64,000 bases of DNA from Oligoflexia bacterium (GTDB lineage: Bacteria; Bdellovibrionota; Bacteriovoracia; Bacteriovoracales; Bacteriovoracaceae): assembly GCA_015232355.1 (NCBI GenBank), contig JADFZW010000003.1, positions 124,001-188,000 of the forward strand, in the 5' to 3' direction. The notes beneath the pieces were generated by a model that was not told the DNA's origin, ran no database searches, and saw only the letters and a list, made by a program, of their open reading frames with translations. The translations under genes were made by a program, and so were the position numbers. Of this stretch, positions 53,400-62,020 are shown piece after piece. The first letter of the stretch is position 1; every line of letters starts with the position of its first letter.

Positions 53400-54335
53400 T
53401 TAATATAGTTGTACTAAATCTCCTTCACTAATATTTCCTCCAGAGTGTAAAATGGCCACGGCACCATCTGGGCCAAAGAAATCTACAATTTGAATTGTTC
53501 CTTTGATCTCTCCTTTACTGATACCTAAGAATGCTCCAGTCTCTGGATCAAAGATTTCATTACCTTCAGTCATTATTTTAAGAATGTCTCCAACTTGTAC
53601 TCCTGATTTTCGGCCGGCATTGACATAGATTCGAGTGCCGACGATTCGGGCCACTCTTCCAGTCCAATCTAATTTAGAAGAGACATCAATAATTCTAGGG
53701 ATACTTTTTCTTAAAGCAACTTTAACTACGTAACGAAGTAATTCTTGTCGATACTCTATTTGTTCTTTAGGATCGGAGAAATAAAAATTGTAGGAGTTAT
53801 CTGTAACCACACCATCCATTACTTCACTTAAGATTTCTTTATTGGAAGTAGTATCAAAGACTTTGATTTCAACTTTAGATTCTCCAAAGGATTTTAACTC
53901 TCGCAAGAATCCAATTTCATCAATTTTATCTCTAATTTTTGCATTAATAATTCTACCAAAAATTACATAATTAATTCCACTTAACTTTGCTTTTTGTGCC
54001 AGCAGAGATAATTTAATTCCACCACCAGCATAAATTTCTTTTGAGGTACCAAAGATGGCGGCATCTTTTTCTTCTACGATAAATTCTCTGGTCTTTGAAA
54101 GTTCTTGGCGAATCTCTTCAGTTGCTACTATGGCCAGATCATCACCACCATTTAGACCTTCATTAAATATTGGAAGAAGTGCTAACTTCTTTTTTATAGG
54201 AGTGAAATCCTCTTTAGGTAATTGATCCGATAACTCTCCTTGGGCATTTCTTCTAACAATGCTACTTCCACAACCGCAGAAGATAGATAAAATAATAAAA
54301 AATACTATGATAGAGATAATAGATTTTTGTTTCAT
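53400..54335 (-). CDS. CsgG/FlgT-like lipoprotein
   Basis: 311 residues. Lipobox 'SIFCGCGSS' predicts a lipoprotein. The middle resembles the CsgG-type fold: 'KLALLPIFNEGLNGGDDLAI', then 'SGINYVIFGRI' and 'KVEIKVFDTTSNKEIL'. The C-terminal part, 'GRVARIVGTRIYVNAGRKSGV' (shown split) and 'DPETGAFLGISKGEIKG', resembles the FlgT C-terminal domain. CsgG forms secretion pores and FlgT stabilises flagellar basal bodies. A periplasmic-face outer-membrane role is likely. It overlaps nothing; a barrel-protein gene lies 40 bp upstream on the same strand. Confidence 0.6.
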   Translation of the reverse strand: MKQKSIISIIVFFIILSIFCGCGSSIVRRNAQGELSDQLPKEDFTPIKKKLALLPIFNEGLNGGDDLAIVATEEIRQELSKTREFIVEEKDAAIFGTSKEIYAGGGIKLSLLAQKAKLSGINYVIFGRIINAKIRDKIDEIGFLRELKSFGESKVEIKVFDTTSNKEILSEVMDGVVTDNSYNFYFSDPKEQIEYRQELLRYVVKVALRKSIPRIIDVSSKLDWTGRVARIVGTRIYVNAGRKSGVQVGDILKIMTEGNEIFDPETGAFLGISKGEIKGTIQIVDFFGPDGAVAILHSGGNISEGDLVQLY

Positions 54336-54375
54336 ATTTCCATTTTATATTAAATTTAGATTGATTCAAATAAGT

Positions 54376-55278
54376 TTAGAAGAGATAAGCAATTCCGAGT
54401 AAAATGCTGAGGGTTTGTTTGCTGGTCTCCGTTGTTATATTTTGTGGATTACCTGACTCTTCTAGTGAAGCAATATTGAGTTTGAAATAATTTAATCCTA
54501 GACGAAGATCGAATTTTTTAGAGAAGGGGTAAGTTAGATGTATGCCTAAATTGTACCCAGAAGCAGTGCCCTTATATTCTGTTTCTGCCTCTGTTTCAAA
54601 ATCTGCATCTGTGTAGTCTACTAATTTATAAATTGGAAAATAATGAAAAATTGCGATCAATAAAAGATCAACATACTTAAATTGGTAAGCATTTATAGTA
54701 ATACCGGCCGCCAATCCAAAAGCAGAAATGGATGAATCATTACTACTATGAAAGAGATAATCAAAACCAGTGGTGATGGCCCAAAAATTTTTAGGCCAAT
54801 TGTGCAAGTATAGTGAAAACATATTGGTGCCACTATTGGTAGAGAGTCGCTGATAGCTTAAAAAGAAATCATTTTGATACATCTCATTTTTTTTAGTGAG
54901 TAGGTTAAAATTTGCCTTCTCATCTTTTTTTGGATGAACAGGAAATTGATATTTTTCTTGGTCATTATCCTTTAATTTTTCATCAAGGACATCCTCTTTT
55001 TTGATGTATGCAATTTTTCCCTCTACGATGATAGCATAAGAAGCTGTAGATGGAGTTACAGATGAAGGATTACCGATTGTAATCATATGTCCTTTTTTAA
55101 CGATACCTATAGGAATTTGTAGATTTCGATCAGCATAGATTATTGCTTTATCATTTGTGACAGGAATTTGATGAACTGCCAGTGCTGGTGTTGGTGATGT
55201 GACTATTGAAACGCAAAAGCAAATGCAAATAGGAATGAACGTTAACGTTAGTAAAAGCGTAAAAAATAGGGTCTTCAT
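54376..55278 (-). CDS. SH3-like plus outer-membrane barrel-like protein
   Basis: 300 residues. Signal peptide ends near 'ALAVHQ'. Residues ~40-100 ('KAIIYADRNLQIPIGIVKKG' onward) resemble a bacterial SH3 domain. A charged linker follows, then amphipathic strands ending 'LLGIAYLF', a terminal Phe typical of BAM-inserted barrels. It is upstream of the CsgG/FlgT-like lipoprotein and probably cotranscribed with it. No specific family recognised. Confidence 0.5.
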   Translation of the reverse strand: MKTLFFTLLLTLTFIPICICFCVSIVTSPTPALAVHQIPVTNDKAIIYADRNLQIPIGIVKKGHMITIGNPSSVTPSTASYAIIVEGKIAYIKKEDVLDEKLKDNDQEKYQFPVHPKKDEKANFNLLTKKNEMYQNDFFLSYQRLSTNSGTNMFSLYLHNWPKNFWAITTGFDYLFHSSNDSSISAFGLAAGITINAYQFKYVDLLLIAIFHYFPIYKLVDYTDADFETEAETEYKGTASGYNLGIHLTYPFSKKFDLRLGLNYFKLNIASLEESGNPQNITTETSKQTLSILLGIAYLF

Positions 55279-55467
55279 TTTTTAACAGTAAAATAACAAT
55301 TGAGTTAACGCTAATGATGAATAACATTCTCGAGGTGGATGTAAGAAAAAGTTAGAAAACCTCTGATAATGTGTTAAGCACTGCTGCTTTACAGAAAAGT
55401 AAAAATTAGAAAATATCCTTTAAAAATAAAAATAAAAATTAAGTTTGCTTCTGATATCGATCATTAA

Positions 55468-55500
55468 GATTGCAGATTGCAGATTGCAGATTGCAGATTG
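55468..55500 (+). repeat. Heptamer tandem repeat GATTGCA x4 upstream of the FadL-like gene
   Basis: Four perfect 7-bp copies plus a partial one end 11 bp before the ATG at 55512, just before the GAAGAGG ribosome site. Because 7 is not a multiple of 3, and the tract lies in the 5' leader, copy-number change could alter transcription or translation initiation. Confidence 0.85.
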
Positions 55501-55511
55501 GGAAGAGGGAT

Positions 55512-56858
55512 ATGTTTTTAATTCGAACTTTGGTTTTTGCTACTTTAATTTTAACTCTAAGTCTAACTCTAGTATACGCCAGCACTGGTAATCAAAATAA
55601 TTTAAATTATGGTGCTCAAAACTTATCACTAGGAGGGGCCAGCTCATTTACTCTCTCAAACTATTTCAGCGCTGCTGCCAATCCTGCTACTTTAGGGGCC
55701 GCTGATGTAGTTATGTTGGGAGTGGGATCAAATCTATTTGAACCAAAAATAAAATCGCTAGATTATCAGAGAGAATCAACTCAAAGCGATCGAGGTATTG
55801 CTGGTGGATTGGATACATCAAAACAAAGAATAAAAAATGCTCTTTTAGGATTTGTAGTACCAATAATTCCAGGAAGTGTTTCTATAGGTTTTGTTGGTTT
55901 GTTACCGATAGATTCGTTGGCGAGAATGTATACTATTACCACAAGAGAGTCACATTTACTTCTCTATAATAGCAGAGATCAACGACCAGAAATTTATACA
56001 GCATTAGGATTTAAGTTGCCGTATAACTTTTCACTGGGGGCCGGACTATATTACTCTTTGAAAGTTGACGGAAACATTCAAGCTTCGGTTCTACCAAGAG
56101 ATGCTTTGGCCAGAATGTATATAGATTTGAAACCAGTGCTTACTCCTTATCTCGGATTGCTTTATAAATATAGCGACTTTGAAATAGGAGCATTTTATAG
56201 AGATGAGCAGAGTGCTAAAGCAGGAGTAAATATATTTGTTAATTTTGAGTTGAATGAAAATTCTTCTCTGGCATCTGTACCATTTACAGCTTCATCTAGT
56301 TTGATTGCTTTTTTTGAACCAAGAATTATTGGAATAGGCAGTGGATTTAAATTTTTTAATAGTTATAAATTATATTTTGGAGTTCAAGAAAAAATGTGGT
56401 CTAAATACCGAGCACCAGTAATACTTTTGTCGGGTAAAGATTTAGATACTTTGACTGGTGGTGAATATGAAAATAATAAAATTAGCCTTAATGATTCCTA
56501 CAGCTTTCACCTTGGAGTTGAATGGAATCAACCAACGCCAAGATTGATTTTAAATAAAGAGTATAAATTGCTTGTTCGAGCAGGGATACAGCGGCACACT
56601 TCCGCTTTACCAGAATCAGTTAATAGTTTGAATATTATCGATAGTGGCAAAACTATTTGCTCTCTAGGAATGGGAGTGCTTTCTAAATTTACCACCATGA
56701 AATCACAAGAGATGAAATTACAATTTAATATTGGTGGGAATGTGATTATGTTGGATAAAAAAGATTTGCAAGTCAGAAGAAATAGTTACACCACAGAAAG
56801 AGCAAAAATAGATGGTCACATCTTTACTATCATGGGAGATATTGGTTTTGAATATTAA
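55512..56858 (+). CDS. FadL/TodX-type outer-membrane transport protein
   Basis: 448 residues from the ATG after GAAGAGG; an upstream TTG frame runs through the heptamer repeats. Signal peptide ends near 'VYASTG'. 'NYGAQNLSLGGASSFTLSN' and 'SAAANPATLG' are the FadL-family opening, whose Asn-Pro-Ala loop forms the hatch. The rest is strand-rich and ends in 'GDIGFEY'. FadL proteins import long-chain fatty acids or other hydrophobic compounds. The stop overlaps the start of the downstream giant lipoprotein by 11 bp, suggesting coupling. Confidence 0.75.
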   Translation: MFLIRTLVFATLILTLSLTLVYASTGNQNNLNYGAQNLSLGGASSFTLSNYFSAAANPATLGAADVVMLGVGSNLFEPKIKSLDYQRESTQSDRGIAGGLDTSKQRIKNALLGFVVPIIPGSVSIGFVGLLPIDSLARMYTITTRESHLLLYNSRDQRPEIYTALGFKLPYNFSLGAGLYYSLKVDGNIQASVLPRDALARMYIDLKPVLTPYLGLLYKYSDFEIGAFYRDEQSAKAGVNIFVNFELNENSSLASVPFTASSSLIAFFEPRIIGIGSGFKFFNSYKLYFGVQEKMWSKYRAPVILLSGKDLDTLTGGEYENNKISLNDSYSFHLGVEWNQPTPRLILNKEYKLLVRAGIQRHTSALPESVNSLNIIDSGKTICSLGMGVLSKFTTMKSQEMKLQFNIGGNVIMLDKKDLQVRRNSYTTERAKIDGHIFTIMGDIGFEY

Positions 56859-59800
56859 ATCAAATATTAAATCGAATATTAAATCTGTTTTACAGTTTAC
56901 GTTTTCAATATCTATTATTGCTTTTATTACAGTTGGTTGTTCTAATAATAGTGGCAATGATAAAGCAGATACACTACCTCCCTTGGTCTCAAATGACTCT
57001 AAAACAGAGACATCCATCCAAGCATGTAATAAAATACAAATACCAAGAGATATTGCTTTCAATGGTGATTTTATCTACAACTTTATTCTTTGTTCAAGCA
57101 ATAAAAACAAGGGAGAAGGAGAGAATAAAGAGACGCTACAAGGATTAGTGAATACTATAAGTTCTATGGGATCTTCAGGTATTCAATCGATGATCAATTT
57201 TACTTTGATAAGCAAAAATGGAATAAAGAAGGATGTAATAAGTAAAAAAGAATATCCATTGATGCGTTCACTGATGTCCATGCTGGAAAGAGGTTATGGC
57301 CGTGGTGATGGATATGGTGATATCGATCAGAGTGCACTTCAAAAATTTTTAATGCAAGCGGATCCTCATTGGATAATGCATTTGATTTTAAAAATGAGTG
57401 AGACTGGAGATCTAAATATTTTATTGGATCAATTAGCTACATTTTTAAAAGAAGTTGATGGACGAAGTTTTATTGCTTTATTTAAATTGTATTTAGAGAG
57501 AGAGGATTTGCAGAAAGCACTAGTTCTCTCTACTATGCCAATATTGAAAGATGAATACTTATATGAAAATGCCAAAAATTTACTGACATTTGAAAAAAGC
57601 TATTCCATTTCAAATGAAGAGATGAAATATAATTATGCAGATTGGTCCAATCCGCGAATTAGAGGCAATGATGAGGATTACAGCAATCTTCATCATTACT
57701 TCGTTAATAATAATAATAATAATAATAATATATCTAGGTCTACATCTATTAAAACGATATTAGATTTCGATAAAGAGAGTGTCGTAGTTCCTTACCGTCC
57801 GATAGCTAAAGTTGGTACTAGTGGTAACATTTTAGGATTTCCAAAAGTTATGAGTGGTAAAGAGCGCTATGATAATTTTTTAGAGCAGATCTCTCCTAAT
57901 GGTCTAGAAAAGATAAAGATCTTTTTAAGTGAACTTATACAAAGATTTTTTAATAATGATTCGAAACAGAGATTGAGCATTATTCGAAGAGCAAGTTCTG
58001 GAGTAGAAGATGCTTTAAATGAACAAAGCTGGCCATTAAAGAAATTATTATCACTACTTGATTCATTAAAATCCACCAAAACAAGCGACCTAGATGAAAT
58101 AGCAGTGGCCATAGAGGAGTGTTTACAAAGTACTACAGATGCCATTTGGCCATTCAATGTAAAAATTGGAAGTTCCAGAATTCAAGGTGTAATGGAAAAT
58201 CTAATTTATGAGGGAGGAATTGTTGATGCTTGCAATGGTTTGCATATGGTTGGGCTTAAAAGTTTAGATGCTCCTACAGACGACAATTTTATTCAGTGGT
58301 GGAATACATATAGTAATTTTTTTAGACCAAATTCCTCCTGTAAAAATTTTTCTCCTTTGGCCGCTATGGTTGTAAATTATTTGGATAAGGAACTTAATTG
58401 TACAGATGAACAACGAAACAGATTAGAAAATGAAAATCGTTTTTGTTTTACAAATAAAGAGTTAGGATCACTATCTGAAAAAATTGCTAAAGATTTTGAG
58501 AATACCTATAAAAATAATAATGTTGAGAGTGAAGATAAGTTTAAATTGATTCAAGATTTACTTCTTACGTCACTTAATGAACTAAAAGAGGAATTAAGAG
58601 AGGATAAGTTTGCACTTCAGTGGCGACATTGGGCCAAAGGAGAAGTGACAGAGGAGGATTTGAATAGAGTAATTCAATTAGTGGTTGCCAGTGCTAGGGC
58701 CAGTAGTGCCAAACAGATTGCCATTTTAGATAATCAAATGGAAAAAGACCCATACTTATCACAAGTATTTATACCCAATTTATTAGAAAATATTTTAACT
58801 GAGAAGATTCAAAATATGGCAGCGGTTGCAGAGCAATTTAATGGATTGATGTCTGCGGGCAGTGATCAAAAATTAATGCAATTGTTGATGGGTATATATA
58901 AAGAAGGACCATTTGAGCAATTGATGAGAAGTGAGTTTGATTATGAAAAAATTCGCAAAGATGATCTTTTAAGAGAGGGTATGCCAAAAGATATTTTTAG
59001 AGTAAAAGAGCTTTTGGCCAGAATGAAAATTAGTGGAGCACTATTTAGGAATGAAAGATTAGATGTTTTAGACGATACTATAGATTATAAGTTTTTAGGT
59101 GAAAAGAGTAGTGCAATTCAATTTAATAGTGAAGGGTTTAATCTTAACAATGCAAAGATGCTTAATTTAAAGGATGTGTTTTATGCAATTAAACCTGAAA
59201 ATAATGTAGAATCTAAGGGTAAAAGTGCTTTAAGATTTTATGATTTATTAAAGTATGGTGATTTTTTAGGCAAAGATGTTTTTGAGATAGCTACTACTTC
59301 TGCAAATGCAAATGCTAATGCTAATGATCTTGGTAGCAGTGATTATTTTGTTTCATGGGTTCAAAAGAAATTACATCCTTATTTTGAAAATTATGATTTA
59401 TGGGCCGATAAGATTAAAGAGACAACAGAACTTAAACAATATTTAAAATATAAAAATATTGATAGCAGATTTTTTGATGTGAGTACTGAGTATTCAGCAG
59501 AAGATCTTCGTAAGTTACTACTTTTTGTATCTATAAATTTTTTAGTTGCTCCTAAGGTATTTCCGGATAATGGGACCTATGATGAAATAAATCCATCATC
59601 TACTTCTCCGATTACAAATAAACTTCTGAGTTTTCCATCCAAAGGTAATAAGTGGTCCAGTTTTTTAAATTTTTATCCTAAATCACTGCCTCTCTTTGAT
59701 GGAAACAGCAATCAATTGTTTGCAATGACTACTAATGAAAATGAGTATAAAAATATTTTCTCAAAAAAGAATTTCATGTTGTCACTTGATAAATTGGCAA

Positions 59801-61857
59801 ATTTTTTTAGATTGTCGAATGTAAATGTAATTGAAGATAAGTATCTTGAAATGATCAAAACGTTGTCTACTTTGAATCTGCTCACAGCTAATATAAATCC
59901 AGATGCTACTGGCGGATATATGCCACTACTTGGATTATCCAAGCAAAAAATTTGTTGGGATAAGAAGTTTAATCCAATCGAGTGTGCCATTAATTTTAAA
60001 AATTATGATGGGTTGAAAGATTATGTTCGCAAAATGACTTTGACATATTTTTGTCCATATATTGATTCTCGTGAGGGATTTAGCTCCTCCTTTTTTCAAT
60101 TGATAGATAGAAAGTTGAATTATTCATATTCATCACGATCGGCATTGACTGCAACAGATGTAGAGTTTTGTCAAAATGAATCTTACAATCTATTAACTTC
60201 AACTACCTCGCAATCAAGTGGAAGTGAATTAATAGCAAAACTTGGTCCTCTCTATCCACGTTGGTTACCTCAACATGTATTGACAGATATTATGGTTATG
60301 GGATCTAGACCAACAGTAAAGAGCGAATTGATTAATTTAATCCCAGAGATCAGATATTATAAATTAAAAAAGATACATAATGGGGATCAGAACTTATTTG
60401 CTTATACCTGGATGAATTCACCATCTGTAGTCTCCTTAAAGAGTATGGCCTATATTTCAAAGACACTCTCTGATCACAAGGGACTTTTTACTTACCCAAC
60501 AGGGCAGTTGAATGCCTATCTTACTCTAATGAAAAGAGAGATATCGTCAGTAAAGTTGGATGCAAATTTTGAGAAACCAGTAAAATTGTTTGAAAATTCT
60601 TTAGGTGCTTTAGGAGCAAGTGCAAGTCACAACATTAATGAGCATTCGAAAAATGGAGTTATTTATGATTTGGTAATGAACGTTTTATTACCAAAACAAA
60701 AAATTTCAAAAGATAAGGGAGAAACGCTTTTAGAATATTTTTTAACAGTATTTTATACGATAAAAGATTCTCCTGAGTATATCGATGCAACCGGAAATCT
60801 ATTTGCTTATATAGAGAATATGGAAAGTTTGCCAATCATGAATAAGGCAATTCCACTAATAGTTCAACATATCAGAGATAGAAGAAAGGACGATTCGAAT
60901 AAAGATGAACCTAATAAAAAGCAAACTCCCTTTAGTTGGAATGATCCTGGAATAAAAACATTTAAGGAGTTATTCAGACAAGAAAACTTACATGCCATAA
61001 ATGATTTGTTAAAGGGTTTTTACCCTCAGGAGATCTTTGACTTTGTAAGTGCAGTACTGACTTCTGTTAGTAGAGCGGCCACCGAGGAAGATGCTGCCAA
61101 AATAATTAGAGCAGTTTTAGATGTAGTGGAAGAATCTTTTTTGGCCAAATCTATTAATAGTGATAGTGAAGGTAATTTGCTTGTTGATAATTATGAACGA
61201 AGTGTGAAAAATATTTTTAACTTTCGATATCCAGAAAATATTTTGAACAGTGTGAATACTTTGTTTGATACATTTCTATTAAATAACCTTTCAACCTTTG
61301 ATCATGATTTACCTTCGGCAGCTCCTGCACTTATCTCTCAAAATAAAGAGATCCTTGAATTCTCTTTGAAAAATTTACCGAGATTATTGGAGGTGTATCA
61401 GAATTTTCACAACAACTATAACAATGAAAAAAATTATTTTCAAAAATTACTCTTCTCAATAATTAAACCAATAAGTAGTAATGATGATGCCTCTGTTATT
61501 CTTGGTGCTAGATCTTTGGTCAAACTTTTAGAGGATCCAAAGATGGCAAGTTTTGATAGAGTTTGTAAACCACTAATAACGGATTCTAGAGAGAGAGAAT
61601 TTTTTATTTCAGCACTAAAAGTTTTAAATGCCCCGACATTAAAAGATTACAAGTTATTTACAGAGGAAGTTCATCAAATTTTACCCAATGTTCATAATAT
61701 AATAAATTATGTTTTACAAAGGGGTGTTTGGCGTGAAGATACATCAAGTGATGTCATCTATTCTCTTGAAGTTCTACGCACAGTTAGTGCTCCTAAAAAT
61801 CAAATATGGGATCAGCAAATAGATCTATTCAGAAATTGGCTCTCTTTTCAAAATTAA
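56848..61857 (+). CDS. Giant lipoprotein of unknown function
   Basis: 1,669 residues from the TTG at 56848, with GGGAGA about 10 bases upstream. The early codons are a 12-base repeat encoding Asn-Ile-Lys-Ser. Lipobox 'FITVGCSNN' gives a lipoprotein. The mature chain is mostly alpha-helical, with HEAT-like helix pairs, few cysteines and scattered Asn/Ala repeat tracts (Asn8 at 57706-57729; NANA near 59310). No known domain was recognised. Coupled to the FadL-like gene, so it may be its periplasmic partner (inference). Confidence 0.6.
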   Translation: MNIKSNIKSNIKSVLQFTFSISIIAFITVGCSNNSGNDKADTLPPLVSNDSKTETSIQACNKIQIPRDIAFNGDFIYNFILCSSNKNKGEGENKETLQGLVNTISSMGSSGIQSMINFTLISKNGIKKDVISKKEYPLMRSLMSMLERGYGRGDGYGDIDQSALQKFLMQADPHWIMHLILKMSETGDLNILLDQLATFLKEVDGRSFIALFKLYLEREDLQKALVLSTMPILKDEYLYENAKNLLTFEKSYSISNEEMKYNYADWSNPRIRGNDEDYSNLHHYFVNNNNNNNNISRSTSIKTILDFDKESVVVPYRPIAKVGTSGNILGFPKVMSGKERYDNFLEQISPNGLEKIKIFLSELIQRFFNNDSKQRLSIIRRASSGVEDALNEQSWPLKKLLSLLDSLKSTKTSDLDEIAVAIEECLQSTTDAIWPFNVKIGSSRIQGVMENLIYEGGIVDACNGLHMVGLKSLDAPTDDNFIQWWNTYSNFFRPNSSCKNFSPLAAMVVNYLDKELNCTDEQRNRLENENRFCFTNKELGSLSEKIAKDFENTYKNNNVESEDKFKLIQDLLLTSLNELKEELREDKFALQWRHWAKGEVTEEDLNRVIQLVVASARASSAKQIAILDNQMEKDPYLSQVFIPNLLENILTEKIQNMAAVAEQFNGLMSAGSDQKLMQLLMGIYKEGPFEQLMRSEFDYEKIRKDDLLREGMPKDIFRVKELLARMKISGALFRNERLDVLDDTIDYKFLGEKSSAIQFNSEGFNLNNAKMLNLKDVFYAIKPENNVESKGKSALRFYDLLKYGDFLGKDVFEIATTSANANANANDLGSSDYFVSWVQKKLHPYFENYDLWADKIKETTELKQYLKYKNIDSRFFDVSTEYSAEDLRKLLLFVSINFLVAPKVFPDNGTYDEINPSSTSPITNKLLSFPSKGNKWSSFLNFYPKSLPLFDGNSNQLFAMTTNENEYKNIFSKKNFMLSLDKLANFFRLSNVNVIEDKYLEMIKTLSTLNLLTANINPDATGGYMPLLGLSKQKICWDKKFNPIECAINFKNYDGLKDYVRKMTLTYFCPYIDSREGFSSSFFQLIDRKLNYSYSSRSALTATDVEFCQNESYNLLTSTTSQSSGSELIAKLGPLYPRWLPQHVLTDIMVMGSRPTVKSELINLIPEIRYYKLKKIHNGDQNLFAYTWMNSPSVVSLKSMAYISKTLSDHKGLFTYPTGQLNAYLTLMKREISSVKLDANFEKPVKLFENSLGALGASASHNINEHSKNGVIYDLVMNVLLPKQKISKDKGETLLEYFLTVFYTIKDSPEYIDATGNLFAYIENMESLPIMNKAIPLIVQHIRDRRKDDSNKDEPNKKQTPFSWNDPGIKTFKELFRQENLHAINDLLKGFYPQEIFDFVSAVLTSVSRAATEEDAAKIIRAVLDVVEESFLAKSINSDSEGNLLVDNYERSVKNIFNFRYPENILNSVNTLFDTFLLNNLSTFDHDLPSAAPALISQNKEILEFSLKNLPRLLEVYQNFHNNYNNEKNYFQKLLFSIIKPISSNDDASVILGARSLVKLLEDPKMASFDRVCKPLITDSREREFFISALKVLNAPTLKDYKLFTEEVHQILPNVHNIINYVLQRGVWREDTSSDVIYSLEVLRTVSAPKNQIWDQQIDLFRNWLSFQN
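57706..57729 (+). repeat. In-frame AAT x8 repeat
   Basis: Encodes eight asparagines in the giant lipoprotein. Confidence 0.9.
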
Positions 61858-61990
61858 TTTCAAAATTAATAGCATGTTTTTATCTGTAGAGTATTTTTAT
61901 TTAATAAATATTTTTTTTTGTCTTTATTTTTTTTCTTTAACTCCGATCAGTATAAATAAATTAAAAAATTGCAAAATAAGGATAAAAAAA

Positions 61991-62020
61991 ATGAAAATGA
62001 AAATGAAAATGAAAATGAAA
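61991..62020 (+). repeat. In-frame ATGAAA x5 at a start codon
   Basis: Each unit supplies another in-frame ATG and one Lys to the signal-peptide n-region. Slippage would tune positive charge and start choice without a frameshift. Confidence 0.9.
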
